Shown one piece after another: positions 32,964 to 43,143 of a DNA stretch of 64,000 nucleotides. Where the stretch lies: contig JAOPGA020000489.1 in the NCBI GenBank assembly GCA_026419775.2, positions 1 through 64,000 of the forward strand, read 5' to 3'. Under the pieces are notes generated by a model that made no database searches, was not told the DNA's origin, and saw nothing but the letters and a program-made list of their open reading frames with translations. The DNA comes from Acrasis kona. Taxonomy: Eukaryota; Heterolobosea; Eutetramitea; Acrasida; Acrasidae. Position 1 is the stretch's first letter; every line of letters starts with the position of its first letter. Position numbers and translations under genes: made by a program.

Positions 32964-33801
32964 TTAATGGTCACAAGACTTCTCAGTAAAAATACATTCT
33001 GCATTCTCACAAACCGTGATCAACACGATTGTGTTACTCTTCAAAGGGCACTTCATATTCCGGTAAACTTGGTTGAGCAGCTTCGCAACACGGTTGGATC
33101 TCACAAAAACGTGCAAAATTTGCTTTTCCCAGGCATCTTTCTTTGAAACACATTGTGTCGATGAAATGACTCCCTTCAACTTTTTGCACAAAATGGCGTA
33201 AGCATCAACTTTGTTGAAGTGTTCATCTCCCATAAAATGAAACGCTCTTGTAACTGACACGCCAATCTTCTTGTCGTTCATCATTACAGAGTAATCAGTT
33301 ATTTTAGAGTTCTCAAACCTGTACTGTATTTGCATTTCTGTTTTCAGGAGCTTGGCGCCCATTGTGTTACGCAAAATTTCATAGGATAGAACTTCGGAGA
33401 ATACAGAATTACCTCCTGCGTTTGGTTCTGAAAGCATGATGCGGCCTTCGTTTGAGATGTGTTTACTGATTCTTTTAAATTCCTGTGAATTGTTCTCATT
33501 CTTGTTACTTGAGTACGCTTTAAATTGGTTTGAAATGATTGTAGGCTTGTTTTTTTGTTTTAGTGACGCACGGAACTTGTAATAATCTTCAGAGATTGTG
33601 GTGACCATGTAATCTTTCTGTACAGTATATATATTAGAGCTTTTGCGCTTATTGCCATAAGGAAGGGCGAATGATACGTCCTCCTCTTGTTCCCGGCCGT
33701 ATTTCACAGGCGCCCTTAGACTCTTGCCGTCTGAGGTAACTAGAGACAAAGTGCCTCCGTGACTCGGAGTGTTTTGAATAGTTCATCTTGAAGGAGGACA
33801 T
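32964..33801 (-). CDS. Unrecognised conserved-looking protein (possible one-base break)
   Basis: The main frame encodes about 260 residues with a basic N-terminus and a compact C-terminal domain: SEPNAGGNSVFSEVLSYEIL, then a TDYSVM strand, GVSVTRAFHF and a C-terminal ILHVFV strand. The alternating strands and charged residues are vaguely reminiscent of nuclease-like folds, but I cannot assign one. No ATG exists in this frame near its 5' end. The ATG at 33801 lies in the neighbouring frame and joins it if one A is removed from the run at 33772-33775. Either the sequence has an indel, the gene is broken, or translation starts at a later methionine. A diverged duplicate of part of it lies upstream. 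Confidence 0.6.
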
Positions 33802-34002
33802 TCTTGTTTTTGTTGCTTTTGTTTTGATTGTGTTCGGTGCTCCCTACATCCATTAAAACCGATTAATATGTTCGTGAAACGAACTCCTGGACTTTTACAA
33901 TGCGTTTTGAAACTCACTAAGTTCCAGAGAACACGTATCAGAAAACAATGAAATATTAATTAATGTCTACATATAAGCCTTGGCTTTGTCTTTGTTCATT
34001 TT

Positions 34003-34230
34003 CTAACGCAAAATGTCATAATAGCTAAAAATCAACACAAATCGACCGAAGATAATAGTTTTTTTCATTTGGAATAACCATTTGAACTTACCCGGGCTAA
34101 CCGGTCGTGAATACGGGTATTGATTCGCACACGATTCGTTAAGGAATGTATGTTCCAGATCATGGATAATGTAGTTCAGATAACCTCCAACGTTTGGCTC
34201 TGAAGGAATAGCGAAAGCATTATGTATCAT
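34003..34230 (-). pseudogene. Fragment related to the 32964-33801 gene
   Basis: A short frame contains PSEPNVGGYLNYI, resembling LSEPNAGGNSVF in the neighbouring gene. At DNA level about 20 of 24 bases match around this motif (plus-strand acctcc..cgtttgg.tctgaa at about 34180-34204, against about 33411-33434). The rest diverges quickly. It lies on the same strand just upstream of the intact copy, as expected for a decayed tandem duplicate. It might instead be one exon of a divergent paralogue. Confidence 0.35.
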
Positions 34231-34375
34231 CCTAAGGATAATCTATTAAAAGTAATATTTGTCTTCTGTTTGTATGGACACCGCGGAGTTGTTAACAATA
34301 TTAGTCCGGATACTAATATTCCTTACAATAGTAATTTAATTGGGTGATAAAAACTTGGACACAACTTAGATTGTG

Positions 34376-34918
34376 ATGCACGGCTCAACAATTCAAGTTT
34401 TTTGTGCGGAATCCGAAGATCCACTAACACGAGGATCCCAAACATATTATGGAACTGGTACATATAGATACTTTCACTATTGTTCTTGTCACGATAAAAA
34501 GTGTGTAGCACGGTGCTCTGTCTGTGGGCCTGTTGACTATTCAAACGCCTCTAAGCACGTTCGACAAAACGTTGGCCACTCACTTTTAGTGGAACCAACA
34601 GCAAAAGGTGAAGGGGTGCTTCGATCCTATAAGTATACACCCAGACGGAAAAGAAAATCTAGTGGAAGTGAACAAAACATTTTACCTGAGGAAAAAAAGC
34701 ACGATTATAAAAGAGGTGCTTTTCAGGCGTACAAGCTAGACTGGATAAATTTCGAACAATATAACATCATCATACACCTAATTGCAGACCATTGGTCAAA
34801 TCATAATGTCCAAATGATGCTCAAGTATCTTCGGAAAAGCCTAGACGAGCAGTCCGATGAGTCATGGTTTTTAGAAGGGCAGCCAATGATTTCATACTTT
34901 CAATTTTCACTCAAATAA
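34376..34918 (+). CDS. Hypothetical protein with Cys/His cluster
   Basis: 180 residues from the ATG at 34376. The N-terminal half carries HYCSCHDKKCVARCSVCG followed by KHVRQNVGH, a Cys/His-rich arrangement that could coordinate one or two zinc ions. A basic stretch RRKRK near residue 91 could be a nuclear signal. The C-terminal half is helical and ends without further motifs. No family is recognised. DNA binding would be a guess. Confidence 0.5.
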   Translation: MHGSTIQVFCAESEDPLTRGSQTYYGTGTYRYFHYCSCHDKKCVARCSVCGPVDYSNASKHVRQNVGHSLLVEPTAKGEGVLRSYKYTPRRKRKSSGSEQNILPEEKKHDYKRGAFQAYKLDWINFEQYNIIIHLIADHWSNHNVQMMLKYLRKSLDEQSDESWFLEGQPMISYFQFSLK

Positions 34919-35057
34919 TATAACACATACCATGAAAGTTTCTTGGATTATTTTGTAAATTCTCCATAAAAATATTGGAATACTTAGTTTGTGTTGTTCC
35001 TTGTCTCGCTTCTTGTGAAGTTTCACAAATAGTTTACAAAATCTATAAATACACCGG

Positions 35058-35744
35058 ATGATTAGGACATTCAATCCCCACTTCTTCCAGCAGATTAAAA
35101 GGCATCTACCATTTGTTCATACAAATTCCTTGTGCAACATAAGACACTATTCAACCAAATACAATAAAAACAATCCTTGGGATGTCCTCAAGGAAGATCA
35201 TGAAGAAATGTATGAGTATTACGATAAATATAAAGCTTCGAAGGACTGGAAAGAGCGCACACAATGGTTAGATAAAATTCACTGGGAGTTGGCACGCCAT
35301 TCAGCCGCCGAAGAATTGAGATTATATCCATTAATCGAGAAGCACCTTGATAAAGGTAGCTTCCTTGTGCAAACCGCACTTTTGGAACACACTCTAGTCA
35401 AAGAGAATTTGGCAGCCTTTGAGGTGCTATCCAAATGGGACGAGAAGGATGTGGATTTAAAATTATTTGATGAGCTTGTAGATAGATTCATGGTTGATTT
35501 AAGAGCACATAATGATGAGGAAGAAGAACTTCAGTTTCCAAAATTAGACGAAATTCTGTCGGAACAAGACAAGATACAACTAGCAGAGGAGTTAAGTGCA
35601 GCAAAGAAGGCTGCTCCCACACACGTACACCCTCACTTACCAAACAGACCATCACAAGGACTTGGAGTAGTTGCACCCATCCAAGGTATCATCGACAAGA
35701 CAAAGGATGCCATTGTTGGTAGACCACGCGATCATGCAGAATAA
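35058..35744 (+). CDS. Hemerythrin HHE-domain protein
   Basis: 228 residues, single exon. The N-terminal 45 residues are basic, with RHYSTKYNK at the end, a likely mitochondrial presequence. The HHE domain has DVLKEDHEEMYEYYD, IHWELARHSAAEELRLYP, LLEHTLVKENL and RAHNDEEEELQFP, supplying the His and Glu ligands of a non-haem di-iron site. The C-terminus is Pro/His-rich with a short amphipathic end. HHE proteins sense or carry oxygen or nitric oxide, or buffer iron. The exact role here is unknown. Confidence 0.85.
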   Translation: MIRTFNPHFFQQIKRHLPFVHTNSLCNIRHYSTKYNKNNPWDVLKEDHEEMYEYYDKYKASKDWKERTQWLDKIHWELARHSAAEELRLYPLIEKHLDKGSFLVQTALLEHTLVKENLAAFEVLSKWDEKDVDLKLFDELVDRFMVDLRAHNDEEEELQFPKLDEILSEQDKIQLAEELSAAKKAAPTHVHPHLPNRPSQGLGVVAPIQGIIDKTKDAIVGRPRDHAE

Positions 35745-35784
35745 ACTATTACCAATCACTCAATGTCAATTTTGAAAAATTTAT

Positions 35785-38781
35785 TTATTGTTCTCTTTTA
35801 GCCAACTCGGTTTCTAATTTTTCGATAATATCCATCATGTCATCGTTATCCTTCTCCATATCAATTATTCTCTGATCCTTACCAGCAATCAACTCCTCCA
35901 ATTCCTTCACTCTGGCCTGCAAGGATTCACACTCTAATGTCTTTTGTTGATTAACGACCGCTGCATTTTGAAAGTCATTTCCGACATTAACCAAATGCAT
36001 GTTCAAACGATTCATTTCGGTTTCCTTATTCTGTAGTTCCTGAATCACCTCCCTTAATTTATTTTCCGATAATTTCAAATCATTCTCCAATTGGACATTT
36101 TGATTCGACACCGTTGTTTTGATTTGATTTTCAAAATTCTTGACGGATTGTTTCAACATGTTGATTTCGACGTCCTTGTTACTTCCCTCTTGTTCCAACT
36201 GATCGTAAGCAGCAACCAGCGATTCATACTCCTGTAGCTTGATGCTTGTTTGTGACTCAATGTTATGCGCGGTGGTCTCCGCAATTTGTACTCTGTTCAA
36301 TAACTCTCTCCGATCCTTTTCGAATTCACCTTGTGAGATGCTCAACTCTGATTCTAATCTTGTGATTTGATTGGTTAGAGATTCCTTGGTGACTTGCTGT
36401 TGAGTGTTTGTGATTTTTAATTTCGAAAAATCAATGTTGATGTTCGTTAATTTGTCTTCGAGTTCTTGGTTGTGTTTGAGTAATGATTCGTGTTGGGTTT
36501 TTAATTCTTGTAATTCTTGTAATAAAAGTTCTTCTTGTTGTTTTGTAATGTTGTTGTTGTTGTTGTTGACTGGTTGTGAGTGGTGGTTGGAATGTTGTTC
36601 TTGTTGTTGTGGATTGGATTGATAATTGTAATAATAGTCAATTACGTGTTCGAAGGCTATTTGGCAAAACTCTATGAATGTTTCATCGTAAATGTGAAAT
36701 GGAACAACGTCGTTGGGCATCCTGTCCAATAGATCGGGTACTTGAACGATTCGTTGTGTGATCTTTAACCACCTATCAGAGCCAGTCAGTTGTGAATAAA
36801 TGTTTTTGATCCTGTCCAATCCTATTCTGTTCAATATCATGTCGGTGATGCTTTCTTTGGTGTGTGAAAATGTATTGGAGTCTTCGTCGTGTTGAAATTC
36901 CATTCCCAGCAAGCATACCAATAAACAAGAAAGTGATTGTGTATGGATCAGACCTTGTTCGTTGGATATAACCAACTCCAATAACTGTTTATGGGTTAGT
37001 AACCATGTGAAACCATTCGACTTACGCTTAAAAACTCCGAGTGATGGCTGACCATCCATCTAGAAGCACTCTCTGGTGATTTGTAGACCCAAATACACAG
37101 CAGTCTTAAAAGTCCAATTACCAAGTAATCTTCCTTCCTCAAGTTCTTGATGAGACTTTTTATTAAGCACTCATAAAACGTAGCAACTGGCTTTCCGCCT
37201 CGTATTTCGTATGGTATTTCAAGTAAAATGTTTCTGCACTTGATATTGTAACGAATGACACCACTCAACACAATACAAGCATGAAAACTTTCATGCATGT
37301 GATGTTTTGGTTTGTCAAAGCTGAACAATGCTTCGCTTAAAGTAATACCGCACAACATGCTTTGTTCGGCGCTGGACGTTACTAACTGTGGTGCCTTGAC
37401 TGTTGATGCGATGAGCAGTTGACCTTCTTCATTATTATGTAAAAACTTTTTCAGGCAGTCAAATGATATTTGACGTCTTGACTCAATGTGATCGAAAAGT
37501 ACCATTCTGACTAATCTAACAAGTGCTGACTCTGGAGTGTCTTGCTTTTGAAATGTTGCTGATTCAATACATTCTTGTGCCGGACGGTAATGATAACAAA
37601 TCATACCCAAAGCGAACAATGCCTGCTCATGGTTAGTAAAAAAATGTTACGAAAATGTTCTTACCTTGTTGGCTATTTCGACTAGTGGATTCGTATCAAG
37701 CGCAAGAATGACGACTCTATGCATGACCAAGCTATTTACTGTAAATTGCTCTCTGAATTCATTAGTCTTTGATGCAAGTAAAAGAATGATGATAATATCA
37801 AGTGCTAATGATGTCGTTTGGGCCAGTGGTGAAGTCATGTCGGTAACATTGGGATTCAGCTCAAGTAGGAATTGTAAGTTAGTAGCAGCGTTGACTACGA
37901 GAAGATGTCTCTGATCAACGTTATTAAAAGAAGCTTATGAAGGACTTACTTGATTAGATTCATTATCAAGCAATAAATGATAAATAGTTTCAGTGCAGTC
38001 TCTAATGTTTGTATCCTCCGTCATTACGTGGAATAATTTTTCAAAGGCTCCCTGGAAAGCAATGATTTTTTTTGTTTCTGGTGCACCTTTTTGTGCAAGA
38101 GTTTTCAATAATAATAATCCCTCTGTTTGTAGTTAGAATATACGTGAAGAAAATGACTAACCATTTCGAATGACTTCTTCCTTCTCGTCAAGCATTGCAA
38201 CCAAGCGCCCTACTCCATTTTCACTTAATATACTATTCTGTACTTTGGTCGGATCGTGTTTGAGTAGTTCGGTGAGTAGTTGAATAGAGTGATACTTGAC
38301 ATAAGCATCCTGCTCTGAAAGTAGGCCAAGAAAAGTAGGAATGTGTGATTGGACAATTACGCTTAGATAGGTGTCTCCTGTTGTTTTTGACTTTATCATT
38401 AAGTGTGGGTGCATTTGTGGACACTTACTAATGCTAGATTCAGTATAATTTCCAATAACATTTTCTGCATTTCTAGATCATCCCGTTCTGAGTTTAAAGT
38501 TTTGATCAAGTACTGGAATCCTTCTGATCCAAAATCCTGTGTTTTTGATAAAAACACAACAAAAATTAATGTGTAGTTACTCTTTGGTGGGCTTCTTTTG
38601 CCGATATTTCAATTAGTTGGCCTAAGGCCTCAATTCTGTCTTCGTAGAGGCTGCTTGTCCTCAAAGTTTCAATAACTTCGCGGACATTAACACGACTGCC
38701 TATCTCCTCCTGCTTTGTTAATGTTTGTCGTTATTATTGGCATACTGCTTGAGGGGCTACTATATTGAACAGCCAGGACAT
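35785..38781 (-). CDS. USO1: USO1/p115 vesicle tethering factor
   Basis: Eight exons give 906 residues. The seven introns are 36985-37025, 37623-37664, 37911-37949, 38123-38161, 38391-38428, 38537-38580 and 38713-38745. The start is MSWLFNIVAPQAQ. The N-terminal 620 residues form armadillo-like repeats with p115 features such as YEDRIEALGQL, QDAYVKYHSIQLLTELL and EEVIRNGEGLLLLKTLA, followed by the Uso1 head region. A long coiled coil (about 660-870) and an acidic end (DMEKDNDDMMDI) complete the p115 plan. The protein tethers COPII/COPI vesicles at the Golgi through GM130/giantin-like partners and Rab1. Several introns show TACTAAC-like branch sites. Confidence 0.9.
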
Positions 38782-39015
38782 ACCAGCACGATTACAAAAA
38801 TTACAGCAAAGAGAACAATAATATGTATTAATTGGACAAAGAGAACGACATTCAAAATATAACCAGAAATAATATGTATTGTTAGTTTATTATAGTAACT
38901 AGTAGATTGAAGAATTAAAACTTGTGACCTTGTTTTTAGCAGCGAATGCAAACTAAAGTAGTAAATCTCTTTCCGCGGACCAGCATAATGATAGTAGTAC
39001 GTTTGTTGGTCAAAG

Positions 39016-39450
39016 TCAATAATACATCTTCCTTTTTCTCTTCTTGCGCAATTCGCTAGTATCATCGCAATACCAGTCAGAGTCAAACTCAGCAATCTCA
39101 TCAATCTTTTGAATGTAGATTCCATCTTCGCAAATCTTAATGTTGTGTACTCTTTGCTTTTCTCCCTTTGAATAATACCTACCCAACCCCCCTGCGATGC
39201 ATTCACCAGTATGTAGATCTATTCGGTATTGATGAAGAGGACATACAATACAAGTTCTATCTGCAATATCCTCAATATCACCCTCGATTAAGGAACCTCC
39301 TTTGTGGTAACAATGCGCATCAATAGCAATTATATCATCTCCTCCAAAATTAAAGAAGGCAACATCACGCCCTAAGATATTTACCAACTTTCTGTCTTCA
39401 AATCTCTCTGTCGCAAATACATACTCCTCCTCTGATTTGCTCCTCTTCAT
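39016..39450 (-). CDS. Rieske-type [2Fe-2S] protein
   Basis: 144 residues, single exon. The two cluster-binding motifs are AHCYHKGGSL (Cys47, His49) and CIVCPLHQYRID (Cys70, His73), the C-x-H and C-x2-H pattern of Rieske ferredoxins. No membrane anchor or second catalytic domain is present, so it resembles stand-alone RFESD-like ferredoxins or the small subunit of nitrite-reductase/dioxygenase systems. The C-terminus is Lys/Arg-rich. The electron partner is unknown. Confidence 0.85.
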   Translation of the reverse strand: MKRSKSEEEYVFATERFEDRKLVNILGRDVAFFNFGGDDIIAIDAHCYHKGGSLIEGDIEDIADRTCIVCPLHQYRIDLHTGECIAGGLGRYYSKGEKQRVHNIKICEDGIYIQKIDEIAEFDSDWYCDDTSELRKKRKRKMYY

Positions 39451-39931
39451 CGGATAAGTTGAACAAATATTTGTAAAGTTACCCGGAGTACATTGTTCCC
39501 AATACTGTTATCTTGGAGATGTTTGGAAGAGTAGTAGTCATGGATTCTTTGTTGCTTATAACGCTAATTAGAGAGGATACAATGTACCATGTTGAAGGTT
39601 TTATTCAACATTAAACGAGCGTATCGGAGAAGTTGCAGTTAAAGTAAAAATGGAATGAAGTTATTTCATGAATTATTAGATGCTGTAAGATAGATTACTT
39701 TTATATTAGGCAAGGACAAAATTAAAGTGGTTATGCTATGTACGCCTATAGTCATTAATGCCAACCTTGCTATCCATTCTTCGAAACCAATAGACAATGC
39801 AACATTCCTTGTTTGTAAACTTCCTCTTTATTCTCATATTCGTATGCCTCTAGCTTTCAGGTTCTGTTCCATGATCATACACAAACTGGTTCCCAGTTGC
39901 TCATGTATGGTTGACTCTGCCACAATGTAAA
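39451..39931. other. Intergenic region, divergent promoters
   Basis: This lies between the Rieske gene (minus) and the DNAJC11-C gene (plus). A 67-codon plus-strand frame at 39727-39930 has unremarkable composition and ends at the next gene's leader. I regard it as non-coding. Confidence 0.35.
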
Positions 39932-40462
39932 ATGGCTGCCTTTATTTTAGTTGCCTGTGTCCTTATTTTGCTGGTAGTCCGTAGATGGTTTGAACGTAGA
40001 ACCCGTACCCATCATGTGGATATACAAAGAAAGGAAAAATCAATCGATTACTGTACCATAACTGCTGAAGAGAATGAACAATATGAAAAAATAAAAAAAT
40101 CTAGTCAAGAGGAACAAGAATCTCTTATGAAATTAGCTGAGAAGCATCGCCTTCGAGAGAAGCAACGAAATGGTCTTAAAATCATATCAGCACAATACGG
40201 ACTTATAGACACAAACTTCATTGTACAGGGAACTAGTATAAAAATGCAACTCGTTATTGATGTTAAAGCGCCTATTGAATTTTTAATTGAAAAAGATTCA
40301 ACAGTACACATACCAGGAGGCATCCAAAAATCTCTTCTTGGAGGCTTTAGAGATCCATGTCCAAATCGAACAACTAAAAAAATACTTCGAGTGATCTATA
40401 GGTATAGGGGAGACTTATGCTGCAAAAGATGTGAAGAAGATGAAGAATTAAAATTACCATAG
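39932..40462 (+). CDS. Membrane-anchored DNAJC11 C-terminal-domain protein
   Basis: 176 residues from the ATG at 39932. An N-terminal hydrophobic span (AAFILVACVLILLVV) is followed by a Glu/Lys-rich helix. Then comes a domain reading NGLKIISAQYGLID, VDVKAPIEFLI, STVHIPGG, LLGGFRDPCP and ILRVIYRYRGDL, which follows the DUF3395 C-terminal domain of DNAJC11. No J domain is present and the protein is far shorter than DNAJC11 (about 560). DNAJC11 associates with mitochondrial MICOS/SAM complexes. This truncated relative might act at the same membrane, but that is inference. Confidence 0.7.
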   Translation: MAAFILVACVLILLVVRRWFERRTRTHHVDIQRKEKSIDYCTITAEENEQYEKIKKSSQEEQESLMKLAEKHRLREKQRNGLKIISAQYGLIDTNFIVQGTSIKMQLVIDVKAPIEFLIEKDSTVHIPGGIQKSLLGGFRDPCPNRTTKKILRVIYRYRGDLCCKRCEEDEELKLP

Positions 40463-40523
40463 TAATCATTTTTATCGTTACAAACTATACATTATTCTTG
40501 TTGATGAAACTTACGTAACAACC

Positions 40524-41213
40524 TCATTGTTGTTCCTCATCACTCAAAAAAAGTAGTGTCCTTAAGTTATCATTTTCCTTTGAAATACTCAGAAGAGACG
40601 TCTCAACATCCGTCATCTCTGCATCACGTTGGTGGGCTACCTCTCTAAGACCGTCCGCCATCTTTTGTAATTGTGTGCGGAGTATTGTGTTTTCTGATAA
40701 TTGCTTAATGTTGTCTGCACGCTCTTTTTGGAGCATTTTTTGAAGTTTCTCCAAGCGCTCGTTTTGAATTTCTCTCTCTTGTGTTTGTTGTTCATGACAT
40801 CTCTGCACTACCATTATAACAGCGGCCTCGTGCTGAGCTAGTGTCTCTCTAAGTATTTTGTTTTGATTGCTTAGTTGCAAATTTTGTTTTTCAAGCGATT
40901 TTAAAGCGTCACTGTGGTCTACTAAAGTGTGCAGCTCTTCGACCGGTTTGGGTGTTGACCCTGCAGTAACTAAAGCATCTTGGAGTTGGCTTATCTGTTG
41001 GTGCAACCTTTCATTCTCTGATTTCAATCTAATTTCTTCTGGTGTGCTTTCTGGCTCTGGTTGATCCTTCCTTTCAGATGCCTTCGATTTTAAATATTTA
41101 GCGCGGTCACATATGCGTCGAATGCTATCTTGGGTTTCTTTTAACTGCAATTGTAGGCGCGCGACACTGTCGTTCATCTCATCAAGCCCCATGCTCTGTT
41201 GTGCTACACTCAT
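40524..41213 (-). CDS. Coiled-coil protein, SIKE/FGFR1OP2-like
   Basis: 229 residues from the ATG at 41213, almost entirely coiled coil. The order of conserved patches resembles the SIKE/FGFR1OP2 family: LQLSNQNKILRETLAQHEAA followed by MADGLREVAHQRD and ENDNLRTLL near the C-terminus. Those proteins are STRIPAK kinase/phosphatase complex subunits. Similarity of coiled coils is easily spurious, so this is a tentative call. The start overlaps the upstream region of the divergent lectin gene, 21 bp away. Confidence 0.45.
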   Translation of the reverse strand: MSVAQQSMGLDEMNDSVARLQLQLKETQDSIRRICDRAKYLKSKASERKDQPEPESTPEEIRLKSENERLHQQISQLQDALVTAGSTPKPVEELHTLVDHSDALKSLEKQNLQLSNQNKILRETLAQHEAAVIMVVQRCHEQQTQEREIQNERLEKLQKMLQKERADNIKQLSENTILRTQLQKMADGLREVAHQRDAEMTDVETSLLSISKENDNLRTLLFLSDEEQQ

Positions 41214-41234
41214 CCTCCCCAAATTTACCAGTCA

Positions 41235-42905
41235 ATGTCTGAGTATCGTCACGTATGTTGTAATCTATTTGAAAAACATTGCTTGAAAGGGATGTCTTTG
41301 CCACGCACTGTATACAGCAATGAGCAGTCCGGAGTAGTTCAAATCGGAAAGTGCTCCAAGCAAAAAGGACACGTAGTATTCAACGTTATTTTTGACCACC
41401 CTTTCAATTCCTCTCCCATTGTTCATCTGACACCAATCAACGACCACAAAGGAGAGGATTTTACTATAGCCACTTGTATTTTGAGTACAACAAGAACTGG
41501 ATTTTGTGCGGTGGCCAGAAGAGTATCAAACAGGATGTCACATAGAGGGTGGAACTGCGTTCTTAAAGTGAACTGGTTCGCCTCACCTGTAAGTGCGTTC
41601 AACGCACAGCATATTATCGGTCCGTCCATAGTGAATAACGTTGTTGTATCAAACACAACTCTCGGCAGACAAGTCGTGATGAGTACCACTAACCAAGATT
41701 ATTACGCGACTGCAATAGTCCGTATGCCCATAACAGAGCAGCACATTCATACAACACCAAACATTATTGTAACAACACATGCTGGAGATTCCTCAGCAGA
41801 CGACACCTTCATCTGCAGTATAAGAGAGATTTATCCGGATAGATTCGTAGCTATTATAAGGAAAGCCAGCGACGACTCCACCAAAACATGGACACAGTGC
41901 ATAAAGCTCAACTGGACTGCGGTGTATCCTAACGTAACCCATTTAAACAACGACCTTTTCAAGTGCAAAATAGTACCTGTTGGAGATAATAGCGTGGATG
42001 CTGATTGTGCACCCAGAAACATTAGCTTCGTTCATAGAAAACCTTTAAATATAGATGGAACGGTGAACGAAACGGCCGTACCTTCCTGCGTCATTGTTAT
42101 GGCAAGACATGATCCCACAAGACCCTGTAACGAAACATTTTGCTTCACGGTGCAACACGTGACCAGCAATGGATTTAGACTCTTGATTAGAAACTTTAAT
42201 CACGTGACATGGACGAGAGGTTGGGGACAAAACTTGTACCTCACCTATCTCGTACATTACAAGAGACAGGAGCAAAAAAAGAAGAGACTTATACTTTCGC
42301 CTTCGACCGACAATCTATCAGCATTTGCGTATCCCGCCCCTGTGGTGCCCACGATGGAACAGGTTCACATCACAAATTGTGCGAACGGGTTGGTTTTGGA
42401 TATTCCAGAGTACAAAAAGAATGTAAAAGTTCAATTGTGGTCACAAAAGATTTTCATAACATCTCATAACCAGAGGTTTATTCTTACAGACGATGGTTTC
42501 CTTGAGTGCGCCACAGATCGTGCTTTTGTTTTGGAATGTAAGGATGCCAGCGATGGACAGGAAGTGATCATGAACCTTAAAGACAAGGGCAACATACTGC
42601 AGAGATGGGTTGTATTTAGACCTCCAGTCGCCTCTCCTACATTAAATGTTCCAACCGCAATGGTTCGCTCCCCATCTTTGACGGGGATAGCCGGTAATGG
42701 TGTTTCGAGTCCTGAAGTTTACATTTCTTGTTCTGCTAATTTAAAGTTGGTTCTTGATTGCGATTACAGCGTAGAAGAAAGTCTCAACATGCAGCAGGAA
42801 GCGCAAAATGCCAAAGGAACGGTCGTGTTTGTTTCTCAATTTAACGCCTCCAAAAAGTCTCAATTGTGGCAGTTCAAGTCCGCTGAAAATAGAATTGGAA
42901 TATAA
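41235..42905 (+). CDS. H-type lectin-domain protein
   Basis: 556 residues from the ATG at 41235. Two or three repeats of about 120 residues (to residue about 355) each end with the H-type lectin signature, for example RGWNCVLKVNWFAS, TKTWTQCIKLNWTAV and WTRGWGQNLYLTYL, where aromatic residues line the sugar site. The C-terminal 180 residues contain short strands with VQLWSQK and SQLWQFKSAEN, reminiscent of ricin-B QxW repeats. There is no signal peptide or membrane span, so it is either cytosolic or secreted unconventionally, as discoidins are. Likely roles are adhesion or recognition of GalNAc-type glycans. Confidence 0.65.
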   Translation: MSEYRHVCCNLFEKHCLKGMSLPRTVYSNEQSGVVQIGKCSKQKGHVVFNVIFDHPFNSSPIVHLTPINDHKGEDFTIATCILSTTRTGFCAVARRVSNRMSHRGWNCVLKVNWFASPVSAFNAQHIIGPSIVNNVVVSNTTLGRQVVMSTTNQDYYATAIVRMPITEQHIHTTPNIIVTTHAGDSSADDTFICSIREIYPDRFVAIIRKASDDSTKTWTQCIKLNWTAVYPNVTHLNNDLFKCKIVPVGDNSVDADCAPRNISFVHRKPLNIDGTVNETAVPSCVIVMARHDPTRPCNETFCFTVQHVTSNGFRLLIRNFNHVTWTRGWGQNLYLTYLVHYKRQEQKKKRLILSPSTDNLSAFAYPAPVVPTMEQVHITNCANGLVLDIPEYKKNVKVQLWSQKIFITSHNQRFILTDDGFLECATDRAFVLECKDASDGQEVIMNLKDKGNILQRWVVFRPPVASPTLNVPTAMVRSPSLTGIAGNGVSSPEVYISCSANLKLVLDCDYSVEESLNMQQEAQNAKGTVVFVSQFNASKKSQLWQFKSAENRIGI

Positions 42906-43143
42906 GCGTAGTTATGCTCTATATAAACATTATTTTTGTACAAATCAAATGTGTGTTGGAGGTTGTGTGAATGTTTTTGATTACAACCTTCAATCGAAAA
43001 CGTTGTTGAGTGAACTCATGCAAATTCAAATACAGTTAGTGCGATATAGACGGATGCAGGGTGAATAGTTCATGTTATTTGGAAGGAAGGTAATTGTTGC
43101 AATAGAGGATAAGAGAGATGAAAGAAACTTTGTGATACTTAAT

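Noticed and set aside
38760-39206. A 148-codon minus-strand frame overlapping the Rieske gene
   Set aside because: It lies in another frame of the same strand, and the Rieske frame carries both cluster motifs. The overlap is coincidental.
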